In this document: one piece after another, positions 18,250-28,092 of the stretch
Position numbering within the stretch: the first letter of the stretch is position 1
Layout of the letters: every line of letters begins with the position of its first letter
DNA from: a bacterium
GTDB taxonomy: Bacteria > Gemmatimonadota > Gemmatimonadetes > Longimicrobiales > RSA9
NCBI GenBank assembly: GCA_003242735.1
Contig: QGVH01000001.1
Location: forward strand, 1 to 64,000
Length of the DNA stretch: 64,000 nucleotides
Reading direction: 5' to 3'
Translations under genes and position numbers: made by a program
The notes under the pieces: generated by a model
Database searches by the model: none
Seen by the model: the letters and a program-made list of their open reading frames with translations, nothing else
Told to the model about the DNA's origin: nothing

Positions 18250-19285
18250 GAGCGACCCCGCACGATGTCGTAGACGACGACCACCGGCACGTCGTCCACG
18301 TGCGTCACGACCGCCATGAGGTCGCCCCGCACCGACGGCGGGATGAACGCGGGCACCACGGGGCTCGCGACCTGGCCGAGCAGGCGCCCGGCGTCGTCGA
18401 ACACATCCCACGCCGCCGGCTCGCCCGCCGCCTGCGTGCGCCGGACCCAGATGTGGGACCGGTCGTCGACGAAGAGCATGCCGTGCGCCGGCTTCGTCGA
18501 GGGGACGCGCGGTTCGCGGTCCGGCGTCGCGCCCGCCGCTCGCGCGGCCATCTCCCGGAAGTCGCCGATTGCCGAGTCGCGCTCCGCTGCGGTGACCGGG
18601 ACAGGCGCGCGGTCCACCTCGATGGCCAGCACGGTGTCCCCGCGGAAGTCGATCCGGTGCAGCCGGTACGCGTGTCCGACGCCGACCACGATGCCGCCGT
18701 CCGGATGCGCCGCCCACCAGGGCGCCGGCGCGAACGGCGTTCGATCGGTCGAAGCGGCCGGGCCACGGAACCATCGCGAACCCCGCGAGCCGCCTCGCCT
18801 CCTTCACGAGCGCGCCGGTGTTCGGGTCGAAGCCGCTGTAGCGCCCGTTCCCCCAGTCCATGACCCAGAGCGGGCCGTGCGCATCGAACGCCATCCCGGT
18901 GGGGTTCTCGAGTTCGCCGGGGCCACGGCCTCTCCGGCCGAGCGTTCGCAGGTGCGCCCCGTCGCTGCCGAACACGCGGACCTCTGAGGCCTGCGCGTCT
19001 CGCACGTGGAGCGCGCCGTCGGGCCCGAGCTCCACGTCACCGATCTCGCCGAAGACGTCGGCGCCCTCGCCCTCCGTCGCCCCGAGCCGGAACTGCTCGC
19101 GCAGCGCCCACGCCTCACCCGGCCGCCACAGCGGCGCGTCCGGGTTGCGGACGATGATCCGGCCGGATGCGGGCGTGTCCATTGTGCCCGCCCATTCGCC
19201 GGCATCGGCGGGGGGCGGCGAGGCCTGGCAGGCGAGGAGCGCGGCGGCTGCGAGAGGCGTGGATGAGCACAGTGAGTCGGTCCAC
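18250..19285 (-). pseudogene. 6-bladed beta-propeller lipoprotein, multiply frameshifted
   Basis: The likely start is a GTG at 19285 with a signal peptide [10 protein letters not shown] that only continues correctly (LAAAALLAC lipobox) after a +1 shift. The frame then reads [36 protein letters not shown] and [15 protein letters not shown], the classic blades of the family. Near 18750 (FDR) the frame is lost again, and the match resumes one frame over as [51 protein letters not shown] and [10 protein letters not shown]. The C-terminal stop is not resolved. At least two indels make it non-functional as read. Homologues are exported propellers of unknown function. Confidence 0.75.
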
Positions 19286-19473
19286 GATGCGTCGCTCCGT
19301 TCGGTCCGTTCGCGTGCGCGCCGGTGCCCAACGACAGCGATGACGCCGGGCAGGAGATCCGGTGCGGAGCACGACCGCCGAGGCGCGAACCACGGCGCCA
19401 GCCCGCACTCCGCACAAGGATGAGAGCGAGCGGCGGCGGATGGCGTTGCATCGGAGACCCACCGGCGCCGCCG

Positions 19474-20430
19474 TCACGGGTCGCCCGGTCTCAACGTGCG
19501 GGCGAGGAGTTCGGGCAGCGCGTGGAGGTGGTCGATGTGATCCGGCGCCGAGTTGCCCGCGAAGGAGAGCAGCTCGAACCCGCCCGCCCGCACTTCGCCC
19601 AACTGCTGCATGCCGCGAGGGCCCCAGCGCAGGACTGGCGTGCGGCGCAGGCCCAACGCGCCGAGGAGCCAGTCGGCCGTCTCCGTCGTGCTCGCGAACG
19701 TGCCCGGGAAGATCTCCGAATGCGTGACGACGAGCCGCTTCTCCCCGCGCATCGCCGCGCGCGCGAACTCCGCGAACGGGACCAGGTTCGTCGTGTCGAG
19801 CACGCCGCCCTCGGCGATGACCGTGCGCTCCGGGATGTAGGAGGTGTGCATGCCGTCGAGGAGCAGGATCGCCCGGACCGTCTCGAAGTGCCGCGGCGCG
19901 CGCAGGATCGCGCGTACCGCGCCATGCCCCGCGGAGAAGGCCGTCAGGATCACGGTGCCGGACCGCGCCGGCGCGCCGATCACCGCCGACACCTCGCGCT
20001 CGATGCGGGCGAGGAGCGAGTCGAACGCCGCCGGGTCGCTGAAGGCCCGGTCGTAGACCGCCGAGCCGGCGCCCAGGTGCACCGCCGCGGACACCATCCC
20101 CGCATCCAGATCCGCGACGGCCTGGTGGACCAGCCAGGAGGGTCCGTGAAAGTGGACGACGAGGTCGAACGGCGTCGTCCTCGGGACGTTCGGCGGCACC
20201 AGCAGCTCCACCGGCTTGCCGTCGGGGCCCGCGAAGGTGCGCACGGCGCCCTCGAGCGGGCGCTGCGTCAGCCGCTCGTGCGCGCGCGTGTTCTCGACCA
20301 TGGGCGAGGGGTTCTGCGGCATCGGCTGTTGCGCCGCAGCTGGAGACGCCGCGGCTGCGAACAGGGCGCCGAACGCCGCAACCGTGAGGCGCACGGCGCA
20401 TGGAGAACGCAAGGGTCTGTCGGGCTTCAA
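19474..20430 (-). CDS. Exported alpha/beta-hydrolase-like protein
   Basis: 318 residues. The TTG at 20430 is preceded by a perfect GGAGGT with a 9-nt spacer, so it is preferred although the frame is open further upstream. The signal peptide LTVAAFGALFAAAASPAAAQ is followed by a mature domain with LVVHFHGPSWLVHQAVADL, the nucleophile-elbow-like ILTAFSAGHGAVRAIL (Ser in AFSAG rather than strict GxSxG), ILLLDGMHTSYIP and a late His in DHIDHLHALPELL. This fits a secreted/periplasmic alpha/beta hydrolase or esterase, but no specific family was recognised. It lies between two copies of a broken propeller gene on the same strand. Confidence 0.75.
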   Translation of the reverse strand: MKPDRPLRSPCAVRLTVAAFGALFAAAASPAAAQQPMPQNPSPMVENTRAHERLTQRPLEGAVRTFAGPDGKPVELLVPPNVPRTTPFDLVVHFHGPSWLVHQAVADLDAGMVSAAVHLGAGSAVYDRAFSDPAAFDSLLARIEREVSAVIGAPARSGTVILTAFSAGHGAVRAILRAPRHFETVRAILLLDGMHTSYIPERTVIAEGGVLDTTNLVPFAEFARAAMRGEKRLVVTHSEIFPGTFASTTETADWLLGALGLRRTPVLRWGPRGMQQLGEVRAGGFELLSFAGNSAPDHIDHLHALPELLARTLRPGDP

Positions 20431-20489
20431 TTCGATCGGACCTCCGTTCGCGAGCGATGCCGTGGGCGACGCCGGCTGGCGCGTCGTCC

Positions 20490-20660
20490 ACGCGTCACGA
20501 CGCCGGTGAGATCGCCGCGGGCTGCCGGCGGGACCAAGGTCGGGCCCACGGGAACGGTGACCTCCCCGAGCAGGCGCCCGACATCGCCGGTCACGTCCCA
20601 GGCCGACGGGCTCGTCCCGCGCCTGCGTGCGTCTGATCCAGTACGTGGCGCCGATCACGC
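20490..20660 (-). pseudogene. Second beta-propeller C-terminal fragment
   Basis: Reads ATYWIRRTQARDEP, then after a frameshift AWDVTGDVGRLLGEVTVPVG and PTLVPPAARGDLTGVVTR. This matches, segment by segment, [34 protein letters not shown] and [18 protein letters not shown] in the broken gene at 18.3-19.3 kb. It is therefore a diverged paralogous remnant of the same C-terminal region. The flanking 20660-20930 bases show no further recognisable coding. Confidence 0.65.
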
Positions 20661-20930
20661 TCCAAGATGGCGTCGGCCGGTGATTCGGTCGAGGTGTGGC
20701 GGCGACGAGCAGCGGCGCTGCGCGGCTCACGGCCGGGCGTCGCGCCGCTGCCGAACACTCGACATCGAATCCGGATCCGGGATCGTAGGATGGACGAAGG
20801 GCGCGGATCCCGGCGCTCCCGCCGTTCTCCGCGCCCCTCGCGTCTCCGTGTGATCTTTCAGTGCGAGCGCCGCTCTGCCGCGAACGCGGGCCACTCGCCC
20901 CGAGCCCGGCCGACCCGCCGCGTCCCCTCC

Positions 20931-23144
20931 CTACTTCACGAACAGCATCTCCCGGTACCGCGGCAGCGGCCACAGGTCGTCCGGCAGCACGCGCTCCAGC
21001 TTGTCCACCACCGCCCGCACCGCGTTCATCGCCGGGATGATGTTGTCCCGCATGTGCTGCGCCTTGGAGTACACGTCGTCGCCGCCGAGCTCGGCGTTCT
21101 GACGGACCAGCTCGTCGAGCACCTCGCGAAGGTCGTCGACCAGCTCGCTCACTTCATGGAGCGTCGCGGCAACGCCCCTGGCATCGATCCCCAGCTCGCG
21201 CGCGCGAGTGGCCGCGGCCAGCAGGTCGTTCATGTAGTGCACCGCCGCCGGCAGGATCATCGTGCGGGCGATGTCCGCGGCCGTCTCGCCCTCGATGTTG
21301 ATCGTCTTGAAGTACTGGTCGACGGCGATCTCCTCCCGCGACTTGAGCTCGCGGCGCGTCAGCACGCCGTACTTCTCGAACAGCGCGGCGTTCTTCTCGT
21401 CCGTCAGCCGGCAGATCGCATCCAGCGCGTTGCTCAGGTTCAGCAGGCCACGCCGCTCGGCCTCGGCCCGCCACTCCGGCGAGTAGTTGTCGCCGTTGAA
21501 GATGATGCGCTTGAACTTCGGGATCTCGCGGGCCAGCACCGCGCTCAGCGCCACGTCGAGGGACTTGCCGCCCTCCATCTCCTGCTCGAGCATCGTCGCC
21601 AGCTCGTCGATCGACTCGGCGACGATCGTGTTGAGCACCGTCGCCGGGAACGAGATGGACTGCGACGCGCCGAGCGCCCGGAACTCGAACTTGTTGCCCG
21701 TGAACGCGAACGGCGACGTCCGGTTGCGGTCGCCCGAGTGCAGCGGGATGTGCGGCAGCACGGGCACGCCGAGGCCGAGCAGCCCGCCCCTCCGCGAGGA
21801 CTTGCCCCTCGTCCCGTTCCCCAGCCGCTCGAAGATCTCGGTCAGCTCATCACCCAGGAACACCGAGATGATCGCCGGCGGCGCCTCGTTCGCGCCGAGC
21901 CGGTGGTCGTTGCCCGCGTAGGCGACGCTCGCGCGCACCAGGTCCTGGTGCCGCTCCACCGCGCGCAGCACCGCCGAGCAGAAGAACAGGAACTGCAGGT
22001 TCTCGTCCGGATCGTTGCCGGGGTCCAGCAGGTTGTGCGTCGCCGTGCCGAACGACCAGTTTAGGTGCTTGCCGCTGCCGTTCACGCCCTGGAACGGCTT
22101 CTCGTGCAGCAGCGCCACCAGCCCGTACTTCCGCGCGATCCGCTGCATCAGCAGCATCGTGAGCTGCTGGTGGTCCGCCGCCAGGTTCGCGTTCTCGTAG
22201 ATCGGCGCCATCTCGTACTGACCCGGCGCCACCTCGTTGTGCCGCGTCTTCACCGGCACGCCCAGACGGTAGAGCTCGCGCTCCAGCTCCATCATGAAGG
22301 CGAGCACGCGGTCCGGGATCGCGCCGAAGTAGTGGTCCTCCAGCTCCTGGCCCCGCGGCGGCTTCGCGCCGAACAGCGTGCGGCCGGTCGTCACCAGGTC
22401 CGGACGCCGGTAGTAGAACTCCTGGTCCACCAGGAAGAACTCCTGCTCCGGCCCCAGCGTCGCCCGCACCGGACCGGCGTCCACGCCGAACAGCTTCAGC
22501 GCGCGCCGCGCCTGCACGTCCAGCGCGTGCATCGACCGCAGGAGCGGGATCTTCTGGTCCAGCGCATCCCCGGTCCACGAGGTGAACGCCGTCGGGATCG
22601 CCAGGTAGGACCCGCCCGCCGTCTCCATGATGAACGCCGGCGACGTCGGGTCCCACGCCGTGTAGCCCCGCGCCTCGAACGTCGCCCGCAGCCCGCCCGA
22701 CGGGAACGACGATGCGTCCGGCTCACCCCGGATCAGGTCCTTGCCGCTGAACTCCGCGACCGCGCCGCCGCCCGCGTTCGGCGTGATGAACGAGTCGTGC
22801 TTCTCCGCCGTCAGCCCCGTCAGCGGCTGGAACCAGTGGGTGAAATGCGTCGCCCCCTTCTCCGTCGCCCACTCCTTCATGGCGATCGCGACCGCGTCCG
22901 CCACCCGCGGGTCCAGCTCGCGGCCGTTCTCGATCGTCTCCACCAGCGCCTCGTAGATCGGCTTCGGCAGGCGCGACTTCATCTCCGCGAGACTGAACGT
23001 GTTCTCGCCGAAGATCTTCTCGATGTCGAACGGCCGGGGCGCCCGCTTGGGCTGGAGCGCCTGCTGGAGGGTGCCGTTGAGGGGGGTCTGCGTCCAGGAC
23101 TTGGCTGCCGCCAACGTGTCGAACCGCGAAGTACGCGTGGGCAT
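20931..23144 (-). CDS. glnN: Glutamine synthetase type III
   Basis: 737 residues, matching the 700-730 residue GSIII family rather than the 470-residue GSI. Landmarks: [18 protein letters not shown] near residue 110 (GSIII N-terminal signature), [18 protein letters not shown] (catalytic Glu), [54 protein letters not shown], and the late [19 protein letters not shown]. It condenses glutamate and ammonia with ATP. GSIII is thought not to be adenylylated as GSI is. The ATG at 23144 is chosen over upstream in-frame codons. A near-consensus promoter lies 96-124 nt upstream. No GlnB or regulator lies adjacent. Confidence 0.96.
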   Translation of the reverse strand: MPTRTSRFDTLAAAKSWTQTPLNGTLQQALQPKRAPRPFDIEKIFGENTFSLAEMKSRLPKPIYEALVETIENGRELDPRVADAVAIAMKEWATEKGATHFTHWFQPLTGLTAEKHDSFITPNAGGGAVAEFSGKDLIRGEPDASSFPSGGLRATFEARGYTAWDPTSPAFIMETAGGSYLAIPTAFTSWTGDALDQKIPLLRSMHALDVQARRALKLFGVDAGPVRATLGPEQEFFLVDQEFYYRRPDLVTTGRTLFGAKPPRGQELEDHYFGAIPDRVLAFMMELERELYRLGVPVKTRHNEVAPGQYEMAPIYENANLAADHQQLTMLLMQRIARKYGLVALLHEKPFQGVNGSGKHLNWSFGTATHNLLDPGNDPDENLQFLFFCSAVLRAVERHQDLVRASVAYAGNDHRLGANEAPPAIISVFLGDELTEIFERLGNGTRGKSSRRGGLLGLGVPVLPHIPLHSGDRNRTSPFAFTGNKFEFRALGASQSISFPATVLNTIVAESIDELATMLEQEMEGGKSLDVALSAVLAREIPKFKRIIFNGDNYSPEWRAEAERRGLLNLSNALDAICRLTDEKNAALFEKYGVLTRRELKSREEIAVDQYFKTINIEGETAADIARTMILPAAVHYMNDLLAAATRARELGIDARGVAATLHEVSELVDDLREVLDELVRQNAELGGDDVYSKAQHMRDNIIPAMNAVRAVVDKLERVLPDDLWPLPRYREMLFVK

Positions 23145-23239
23145 GGGTTCCTTGATCGGGGCTGAGGTGGACCTGCGCCGGGCGAGCGCGCCCGGCTCTC
23201 CCGTCGCGCCGACGCGACCCCCGCGCCGCGCGACACGCA

Positions 23240-23268
23240 ACAGTAACACCGGGAAATCCAGGTGTCAA
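23240..23268 (-). promoter_or_regulatory. Sigma70-type promoter of glnN
   Basis: On the minus strand TTGACA (23268-23263) and TACTGT (23245-23240) are separated by exactly 17 nt. The -35 is a perfect consensus and the -10 matches four of six positions. The predicted start is near 23233, giving a 5' leader of about 90 nt before the glnN ATG. A TGTCA...TGACA inverted pair overlaps the -35 and upstream bases (23263-23282) and could be an operator. Confidence 0.65.
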
Positions 23269-23659
23269 CGTCTGCTGTGACACATGGCACGATTTCGGGG
23301 TCAGAACCGCGGCCGCGACCGCTGTTCCGTGCAAACTGTCACAGCGATCGTGATCACTCGGCACCTTTTCCAGTTACACTTTGCACCCGCCATCCGGCCC
23401 GCCGAACGCCCCAGAGGCCGCCCGGCGGCCGGGCCGGCGGCGCCGGCCGCTCGGCGACGGACGGGGCCGGCGGCGTCGGGGGGACTGTCGCCAGGCGCGG
23501 GCCGACCCGCCCCGCTGGCGGGCGCCCGATCGTGGCGGGCGGCCCGCGGGGGCGCGCCGGCGGCCGCCCCGGGAGGGAGATTGCACGCCGGCGCCGGGGC
23601 GCGTTATGCTGCCCCGTTCACCACGGACAGCGGCAGCTCGTCACAGCCGGAGGGGCGAC
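23269..23659. other. Divergent intergenic region glnN / dctP
   Basis: It holds a less GC-rich patch (23276-23390) with CTGTGACACATG, CTGTCACAG and GTGATCAC palindromic pieces. These may be regulator sites for glnN or for the divergently read TRAP gene. The half nearest dctP (23390-23640) is extreme-GC low-complexity sequence with no plausible gene. No -24/-12 sigma54 element with correct spacing was found. Confidence 0.4.
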
Positions 23660-24799
23660 GTGGATCGACGCGCGTTCGTGAAGCAGGCCGCGCTGGGCGC
23701 GGCGGGAGCCGGGGCGCTGGGCGCCCTCGGCGCGTGCGGCAACGCGGGGACCGCGGGCGGCGGGGCGGAGGCCGGCCAGGTCACGGTGGACGGCCCGGAG
23801 ATCACGTGGCGGGTCGCATCCAGCTTCCCCCGCTCGCTGGACATCATCTTCGGCGCGGCGGAAGCGCTGGCGCAGCGGGTGCGGGACCTGACCGGAGGCC
23901 GGTTCAACCTCCGCATCTATCCGGCGGGCGAGCTGGTGCCGGGGCTCCAGGTCATGGACGCGGTCCAGAACGGCACCGTGCAGGCCGGCCATACGGCGGG
24001 CTACTACTACACGGGCAAGCACCCGGCGCTGGCGCTGGACACGGGCGTGCCGTTCGGCCTCACGGCGCGGCAGCAGAACGCGTGGCTGTACGAAGCGGGC
24101 GGCCTCGACCTGGTGCGTAGCGTGTACGCCGACTTCGGCATCATCAACTTCCCGTGCGGCAACACCGGCGTGCAGATGGGCGGCTGGTTCCGCCGGCCGC
24201 TCGGCTCGCTGAGCGACCTGCGCGGGCTGCGCATGCGCATCCCCGGCATCGGCGGCGAGGTGATGAGTCGCCTGGGTGTGTCGGTCCAGCTCCTGGCGGG
24301 CGGCGAGATCTACCTCGCCCTCGAGCGCGGCGCGATCGACGCGACCGAGTGGGTCGGCGCGTACGACGACGAGAAGCTCGGCTTCCACCGGATCGCGCGG
24401 TACTACTACTACCCCGGCTGGCAGGAGCCCGGCGTCACCCTGTCGCTGCTCGTCAACCGCCGGGCGTGGGACGAGCTGCCCGACCTGTACAAGCGAGTGC
24501 TGGAGACCGCCTGCCGCGCCACGAACGAGGACATGCTGATCCGCTACGACGCCGCGAACCCGTCCGCGCTCCAGCGCCTGATCAACGAGCACGGCGTGCA
24601 GGTCCTCCCCTTCCCGCAGGACATCCTGCGCGCCGCGTGGCGCGAGTCCAATGCGTACCTCGAGGAGGTGGCGGCCTCCAACGCCGAGTTCGCCCGCGTC
24701 TACACCCCATGGAAGCGGTTCCGGGCTGAGGCGTTCCGTTACTTCGCGGGCAACGAGCAGAGCTACATGACCTTCGCGTTCGCGGAGGGCCTGAGCTGA
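23660..24799 (+). CDS. dctP: TRAP transporter substrate-binding protein (DctP-type)
   Basis: 379 residues; the GTG start at 23660 follows GGAGGGG. The leader DRRAFVKQAALGAAGAG resembles a twin-arginine signal (RR at 3-4, F at 6) and ends in a lipobox-like LGAC with Cys26, suggesting a Tat-exported lipoprotein. The mature part has WRVASSFPRSLDIIFGAAEALAQRV, the conserved LRGLRMRIPGIGGEV hinge with an Arg that contacts carboxylate substrates, and GAIDATEWVGAYDD. These resemble the TakP-like subgroup for 2-oxoacids or other carboxylates. It is followed convergently by the DctM and DctQ permease genes, an unusual orientation. Confidence 0.92.
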   Translation: MDRRAFVKQAALGAAGAGALGALGACGNAGTAGGGAEAGQVTVDGPEITWRVASSFPRSLDIIFGAAEALAQRVRDLTGGRFNLRIYPAGELVPGLQVMDAVQNGTVQAGHTAGYYYTGKHPALALDTGVPFGLTARQQNAWLYEAGGLDLVRSVYADFGIINFPCGNTGVQMGGWFRRPLGSLSDLRGLRMRIPGIGGEVMSRLGVSVQLLAGGEIYLALERGAIDATEWVGAYDDEKLGFHRIARYYYYPGWQEPGVTLSLLVNRRAWDELPDLYKRVLETACRATNEDMLIRYDAANPSALQRLINEHGVQVLPFPQDILRAAWRESNAYLEEVAASNAEFARVYTPWKRFRAEAFRYFAGNEQSYMTFAFAEGLS

Positions 24800-24821
24800 A
24801 GCCGACGGCGTCGCGCAGCCA

Positions 24822-24860
24822 CGGCCCCGGGCGTTCCCTTCCGGGCGCGCGCCGGGGCCG
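24822..24860. terminator. Hairpin between convergent dctP and dctM
   Basis: CGGCCCCGG (24822-24830) pairs with CCGGGGCCG (24852-24860) around a 21-nt loop in the 73-nt gap between the two stop codons. No T-tract; probably a bidirectional structure terminator. Confidence 0.5.
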
Positions 24861-24872
24861 CGTTCATCGGAC

Positions 24873-26171
24873 TCACCGCAACGCGATCATCGCGATCACG
24901 ACGGCCGCCTGGATGATGATGAACGGGATGACGCCGCGGTAGATCGCGGCGGTCGGGATGTGCCCCGGCGTCACGCCGCGCAGGTAGAAGAGCGAGAAGC
25001 CGAACGGCGGCGTGAGGAACGACGTCTGGAGGTTCATCCCGAGCAGCACGCCGAGCCAGACCAGGTCGATGCCGAGCAGCGCGGCGGGCGCCGCGATGAG
25101 CGGCACGACGATGAACGCGATCTCGAAGAAGTCCAGGAAGCAGCCGAGCGCGAAGACGATCAGGTTCACCACGACCAGGAACCCGATCGCGCCGCCCGGC
25201 AGGTTGGTCAGCACCCCCTCGATCCACAGGTCGCCCCCCAGCCCGCGGAACACGAGCGCGAACGCCGTCGAGCCGATCAGCAGGAACACGACCATGATGG
25301 TCAGCCGCGCCGTCTCGTTGGTGGCGGCGACGAGCCCGGCCCGGTCCACCGAGCGGTGCATCGCGGCGAGGACCGTGGCGCCCACCGCGCCCAACGCGCC
25401 CGCCTCTGTCGGCGTCGCGACGCCGGCGAAGATGCTGCCCAGCACCACGAGGATCAGCACCAGCGCCGGGAGCATCGAGCCCGCGACGCGGCGGGCGAGC
25501 GCGCCGGCGCCCAGTGCCCGCGCCTCGGGGGGCAGCGCCGGCACCGCCCGTGGCCGCGCCACCGCCACGGCGAGGATGTACAGCGCGTACAGCCCCGTGA
25601 GCACGAGACCCGGCACGAGCGCACGCCGGAACAGCGCGCCGACCGAGACGCCGAGCTGGTCGCCCAGCACGATCAGCACCACGCTGGGCGGAATGATCTG
25701 CCCCAGCGTGCCCGCGGCGGCGATCACGCCCAGCGACAGCTCGCGCTGGTAGCCGTAGCGCAGCATCACGGGCAACGAGATCAGGCCCATCGCGGTGACG
25801 GACGCACCCACCACCCCCGTCGCCGCGGCCAGCAGCGCGCCCACGAGCACCACGCCAAATCCCAGCCCGCCGCGGTAACGGCCGAACAGGATCCCGATCG
25901 TCTCCAGCAGCCGCTCCGCCAGCCGCGACTTCTCCAGGATCGCGCCCATGAAGATGAAGAACGGCACGGCCAGCAGCGTGTAGTTCGACATGGTGCCGAA
26001 GATCCGGTCCGGCAGCGCGCGGAGCAGCACCCAGTCGAACTGGCCGGCGAGCGAGCCCAGCAGGGCGAAGATCAGCGCCGTGCCCGCCAGCGCGAACGCG
26101 ACCGGGAAGCCGCTGAAGATCAGCACCAGCACGGCCACGAACATGGCCGGCCCCCACACCCCCTCCATCAC
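24873..26171 (-). CDS. dctM: TRAP transporter large permease (DctM-type)
   Basis: 432 residues, about 12 hydrophobic segments. Family landmarks are NYTLLAVPFFIFMGAILEKSRLAERL, the GASVTAMGLISLPVMLRYGY region, GTLGQIIPPSVVLIVLGD, GVATPTEAGALGA and LGMNLQTSFLTPPFGFSLFYL. GTG at 26171 and ATG at 26168 both fit. It catalyses Na+-coupled uptake of the solute delivered by DctP. The small permease gene lies 46 nt upstream on the same strand. Confidence 0.94.
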   Translation of the reverse strand: MMEGVWGPAMFVAVLVLIFSGFPVAFALAGTALIFALLGSLAGQFDWVLLRALPDRIFGTMSNYTLLAVPFFIFMGAILEKSRLAERLLETIGILFGRYRGGLGFGVVLVGALLAAATGVVGASVTAMGLISLPVMLRYGYQRELSLGVIAAAGTLGQIIPPSVVLIVLGDQLGVSVGALFRRALVPGLVLTGLYALYILAVAVARPRAVPALPPEARALGAGALARRVAGSMLPALVLILVVLGSIFAGVATPTEAGALGAVGATVLAAMHRSVDRAGLVAATNETARLTIMVVFLLIGSTAFALVFRGLGGDLWIEGVLTNLPGGAIGFLVVVNLIVFALGCFLDFFEIAFIVVPLIAAPAALLGIDLVWLGVLLGMNLQTSFLTPPFGFSLFYLRGVTPGHIPTAAIYRGVIPFIIIQAAVVIAMIALR

Positions 26172-26217
26172 ACCCCCTCCGTCCGGTCGCGCCGCGCGGA
26201 CTCCGCATCCGTCGGCG

Positions 26218-26754
26218 TCATGCCCTCCCCCCCGCCTGGTCCGCCCGGAGCAGCGCGATCTTCTCGATCACGATGGCCACGCCCTGGAGCAGCAGCAGGA
26301 TGAAGCACACCAGGATCACCGTCTTGATCGGGTACCGCGCCAGCCCGCCCGGATCCGACGATGCCTCCCGGATCGCCCACGAGTTCCGCACCGCCGGCCA
26401 CGATACGACCAGCGCCACGATGGAGAACGGGATGACGAACAGCGCGGTGCCGAAGAGGTCGACCCACGCCCGCAGCCGCGGGCTCAGGCGGGCGTAGAAC
26501 ACATCCACACGCACGTGCACGTCGTGCTTCAGCCCGTACGCGGCGCCCAGTAGGAAGACCAGACTGAACATGTACCACTGGAGGTCGTACAGCGCGTTCG
26601 GCGCGAGCTGTACATCCGTCCACCGGTTCGCGTACCGCGCCAGCGCGTTGTACGCGCCCACCGCGATCATTGCGAGGACCAACCAGCGGATCGCGGCGTA
26701 GATCCAGTCGTTCAGCCGATCGATGCCTCGGGCCAGCCGCAGCCAGTGGCGCAT
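26218..26754 (-). CDS. dctQ: TRAP transporter small permease (DctQ-type)
   Basis: 178 residues with four membrane helices: IRWLVLAMIAVGAYNALARY, LQWYMFSLVFLLGAAYGL, FGTALFVIPFSIVALVV and VILVCFILLLLQGVAIVI. The conserved helix-2/3 loop reads GLKHDVHVRVDVFYARLSPRLRAWVDL, as in other DctQ proteins, which dock DctM in the membrane. Cotranscribed with dctM. Confidence 0.9.
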   Translation of the reverse strand: MRHWLRLARGIDRLNDWIYAAIRWLVLAMIAVGAYNALARYANRWTDVQLAPNALYDLQWYMFSLVFLLGAAYGLKHDVHVRVDVFYARLSPRLRAWVDLFGTALFVIPFSIVALVVSWPAVRNSWAIREASSDPGGLARYPIKTVILVCFILLLLQGVAIVIEKIALLRADQAGGRA

Positions 26755-27059
26755 CGTCCCCTCGCGGTCTCCGGGATCAGTCTCGGTTGGGGAGGCGGAC
26801 CGCTTCGCGCCCTATGTTACTCGACCCCGGCCCGCCGCGCACGGGCGGCGGGCGCGGTCGCACCGCGAGCAGCAGCGTCTACGGCGACCCGCAGGCGCCG
26901 CCATCCGTTTCGACCCCGGTCTGGCCCGCGGACGGAGCAGGCCGCGCAGGGCGCGCCGCCCCTTCCAGCCCCGCGCGCCGCGCGTTAGCTTGCCCGCCCG
27001 CCGCGGCATGCAGCCGCGACAGCCCAGCGCAAACGCCGGGATCCGGGGGCAGCAGGCCC
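26755..27059. other. Divergent intergenic region dctQ / CBM9 gene
   Basis: 305 bases with no gene. High-GC low-complexity sequence; only the stretch CGCCCTATGTTACTCG near 26809 stands out as less GC-rich and may hold a promoter for dctQ. No clear -35/-10 pair. Confidence 0.4.
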
Positions 27060-28031
27060 GTGTCTGTCATTGCAGCACTCATGGCCACGCAGATGGCCGT
27101 GGCCTCGCCGGTGGTCGTCGAGGGTCGCGGCCGCCCGGAGGTCGTGGTCTCGCGCATCGAGGCGGCCATCGTGGTCGACGGCGCGCTGGACGAGCCCGCC
27201 TGGGCCCAGGCCGTGCGCCTCGCCGGCTTCTCGCAGCTCGAGCCGGTGGACGGCCGCCCGGCCGTCGAGCGGACCGAGGTGCTCGCCTGGTACTCGCCAG
27301 ACGCCATCCACTTCGGCATCCTCGCCTACGACCGCGAGCCGGGCAGCATCCGCGCGACGAACGCCGACCGCGACGCGATCAGCGGCGAGGACCACGTCGT
27401 CATCTACCTGGACACGTTCAACGACCGCCGCCGCGCCTACGTCTTCGCCGTCAACCCCCTGGCCGTGCAGCAGGACGGCGTGCGGACGGGAGGCGCGGGC
27501 AGCGCGGATCGGATGTTCGGCGGCGGCACGGACCCGAGCCCGGACTTCCTGTTCGAGTCGAAAGGCCGCATCACGCCGGAGGGCTACGTCGTCGAGGTCC
27601 GCATCCCGTTCAAGAGTCTCCGCTCCTCCAACGCGGCCGAGCAGACCTGGGGCCTCAGCATCGAGCGGATCACCCGCGAGCGGGACGGCTCCGAGTTCGC
27701 GCGCACGCTGATCCCACGACTCGAGGTCGAGATCCAGCCGACGCGCGCGTTCTTCTTCCGCGCCGTTGCCGAGCAGCGCGCGGAACGGCGGGCCGCGCTC
27801 GCGGACGCGCGCACCGGGGCGCCGCTGAACGTGGACGGCGAGCCCGTGGGCCGCGCCGAGCTCGACGCGCTGCGCGTGGACCTGCTCGCGTCGTACGAGC
27901 CGGCGCCCGGCACCGCCGTGTACGTCGGCTACGGCGGCTCGCTGGAGCGCAGTCCGCTGCTCGGGCCGGCGGTACTACAGCGCACGAGCGACGGCTTCTT
28001 CATGAAGCTGGCGTACCGGTTCCGGCGGTGA
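27060..28031 (+). CDS. CBM9/DUF5916-type exported protein with the middle missing
   Basis: 323 residues from GTG 27060 with signal peptide VIAALMATQMAVASP. Residues 25-215 form a carbohydrate-binding module 9-like domain: IVVDGALDEPAWAQA, ADRDAISGEDHVVIYLDTFNDRR, YVFAVNPLAVQQDG and GYVVEVRIPFKSLR. Full DUF5916 proteins (700-850 residues) then carry a large outer-membrane barrel. Here the text jumps at about residue 230 (EFARTLIPRLEVE) to the last three barrel strands: FFFRAVAEQRAER, VDLLASYEPAPGTAVYVGYG and DGFFMKLAYRFRR. The frame is intact, so this looks like an in-frame deletion of roughly 450 residues. Alternatively it is a naturally compact form. Confidence 0.75.
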   Translation: MSVIAALMATQMAVASPVVVEGRGRPEVVVSRIEAAIVVDGALDEPAWAQAVRLAGFSQLEPVDGRPAVERTEVLAWYSPDAIHFGILAYDREPGSIRATNADRDAISGEDHVVIYLDTFNDRRRAYVFAVNPLAVQQDGVRTGGAGSADRMFGGGTDPSPDFLFESKGRITPEGYVVEVRIPFKSLRSSNAAEQTWGLSIERITRERDGSEFARTLIPRLEVEIQPTRAFFFRAVAEQRAERRAALADARTGAPLNVDGEPVGRAELDALRVDLLASYEPAPGTAVYVGYGGSLERSPLLGPAVLQRTSDGFFMKLAYRFRR

Positions 28032-28092
28032 GCCGCGCGCGGGCCCTCCCCCACGAACCGGCGACCGTGTGAACCCCAAGCCCCGAACCGCC

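Noticed and set aside
23276..23300. Sigma54-like TGGCAC motif near glnN
   Set aside because: The TGGCAC half is there, but no TTGC/TTGCA at the required -12 spacing.
24960..26303. Plus-strand frame opposite DctM and DctQ
   Set aside because: Gln/His/Arg-rich complement of membrane helices; no independent evidence.
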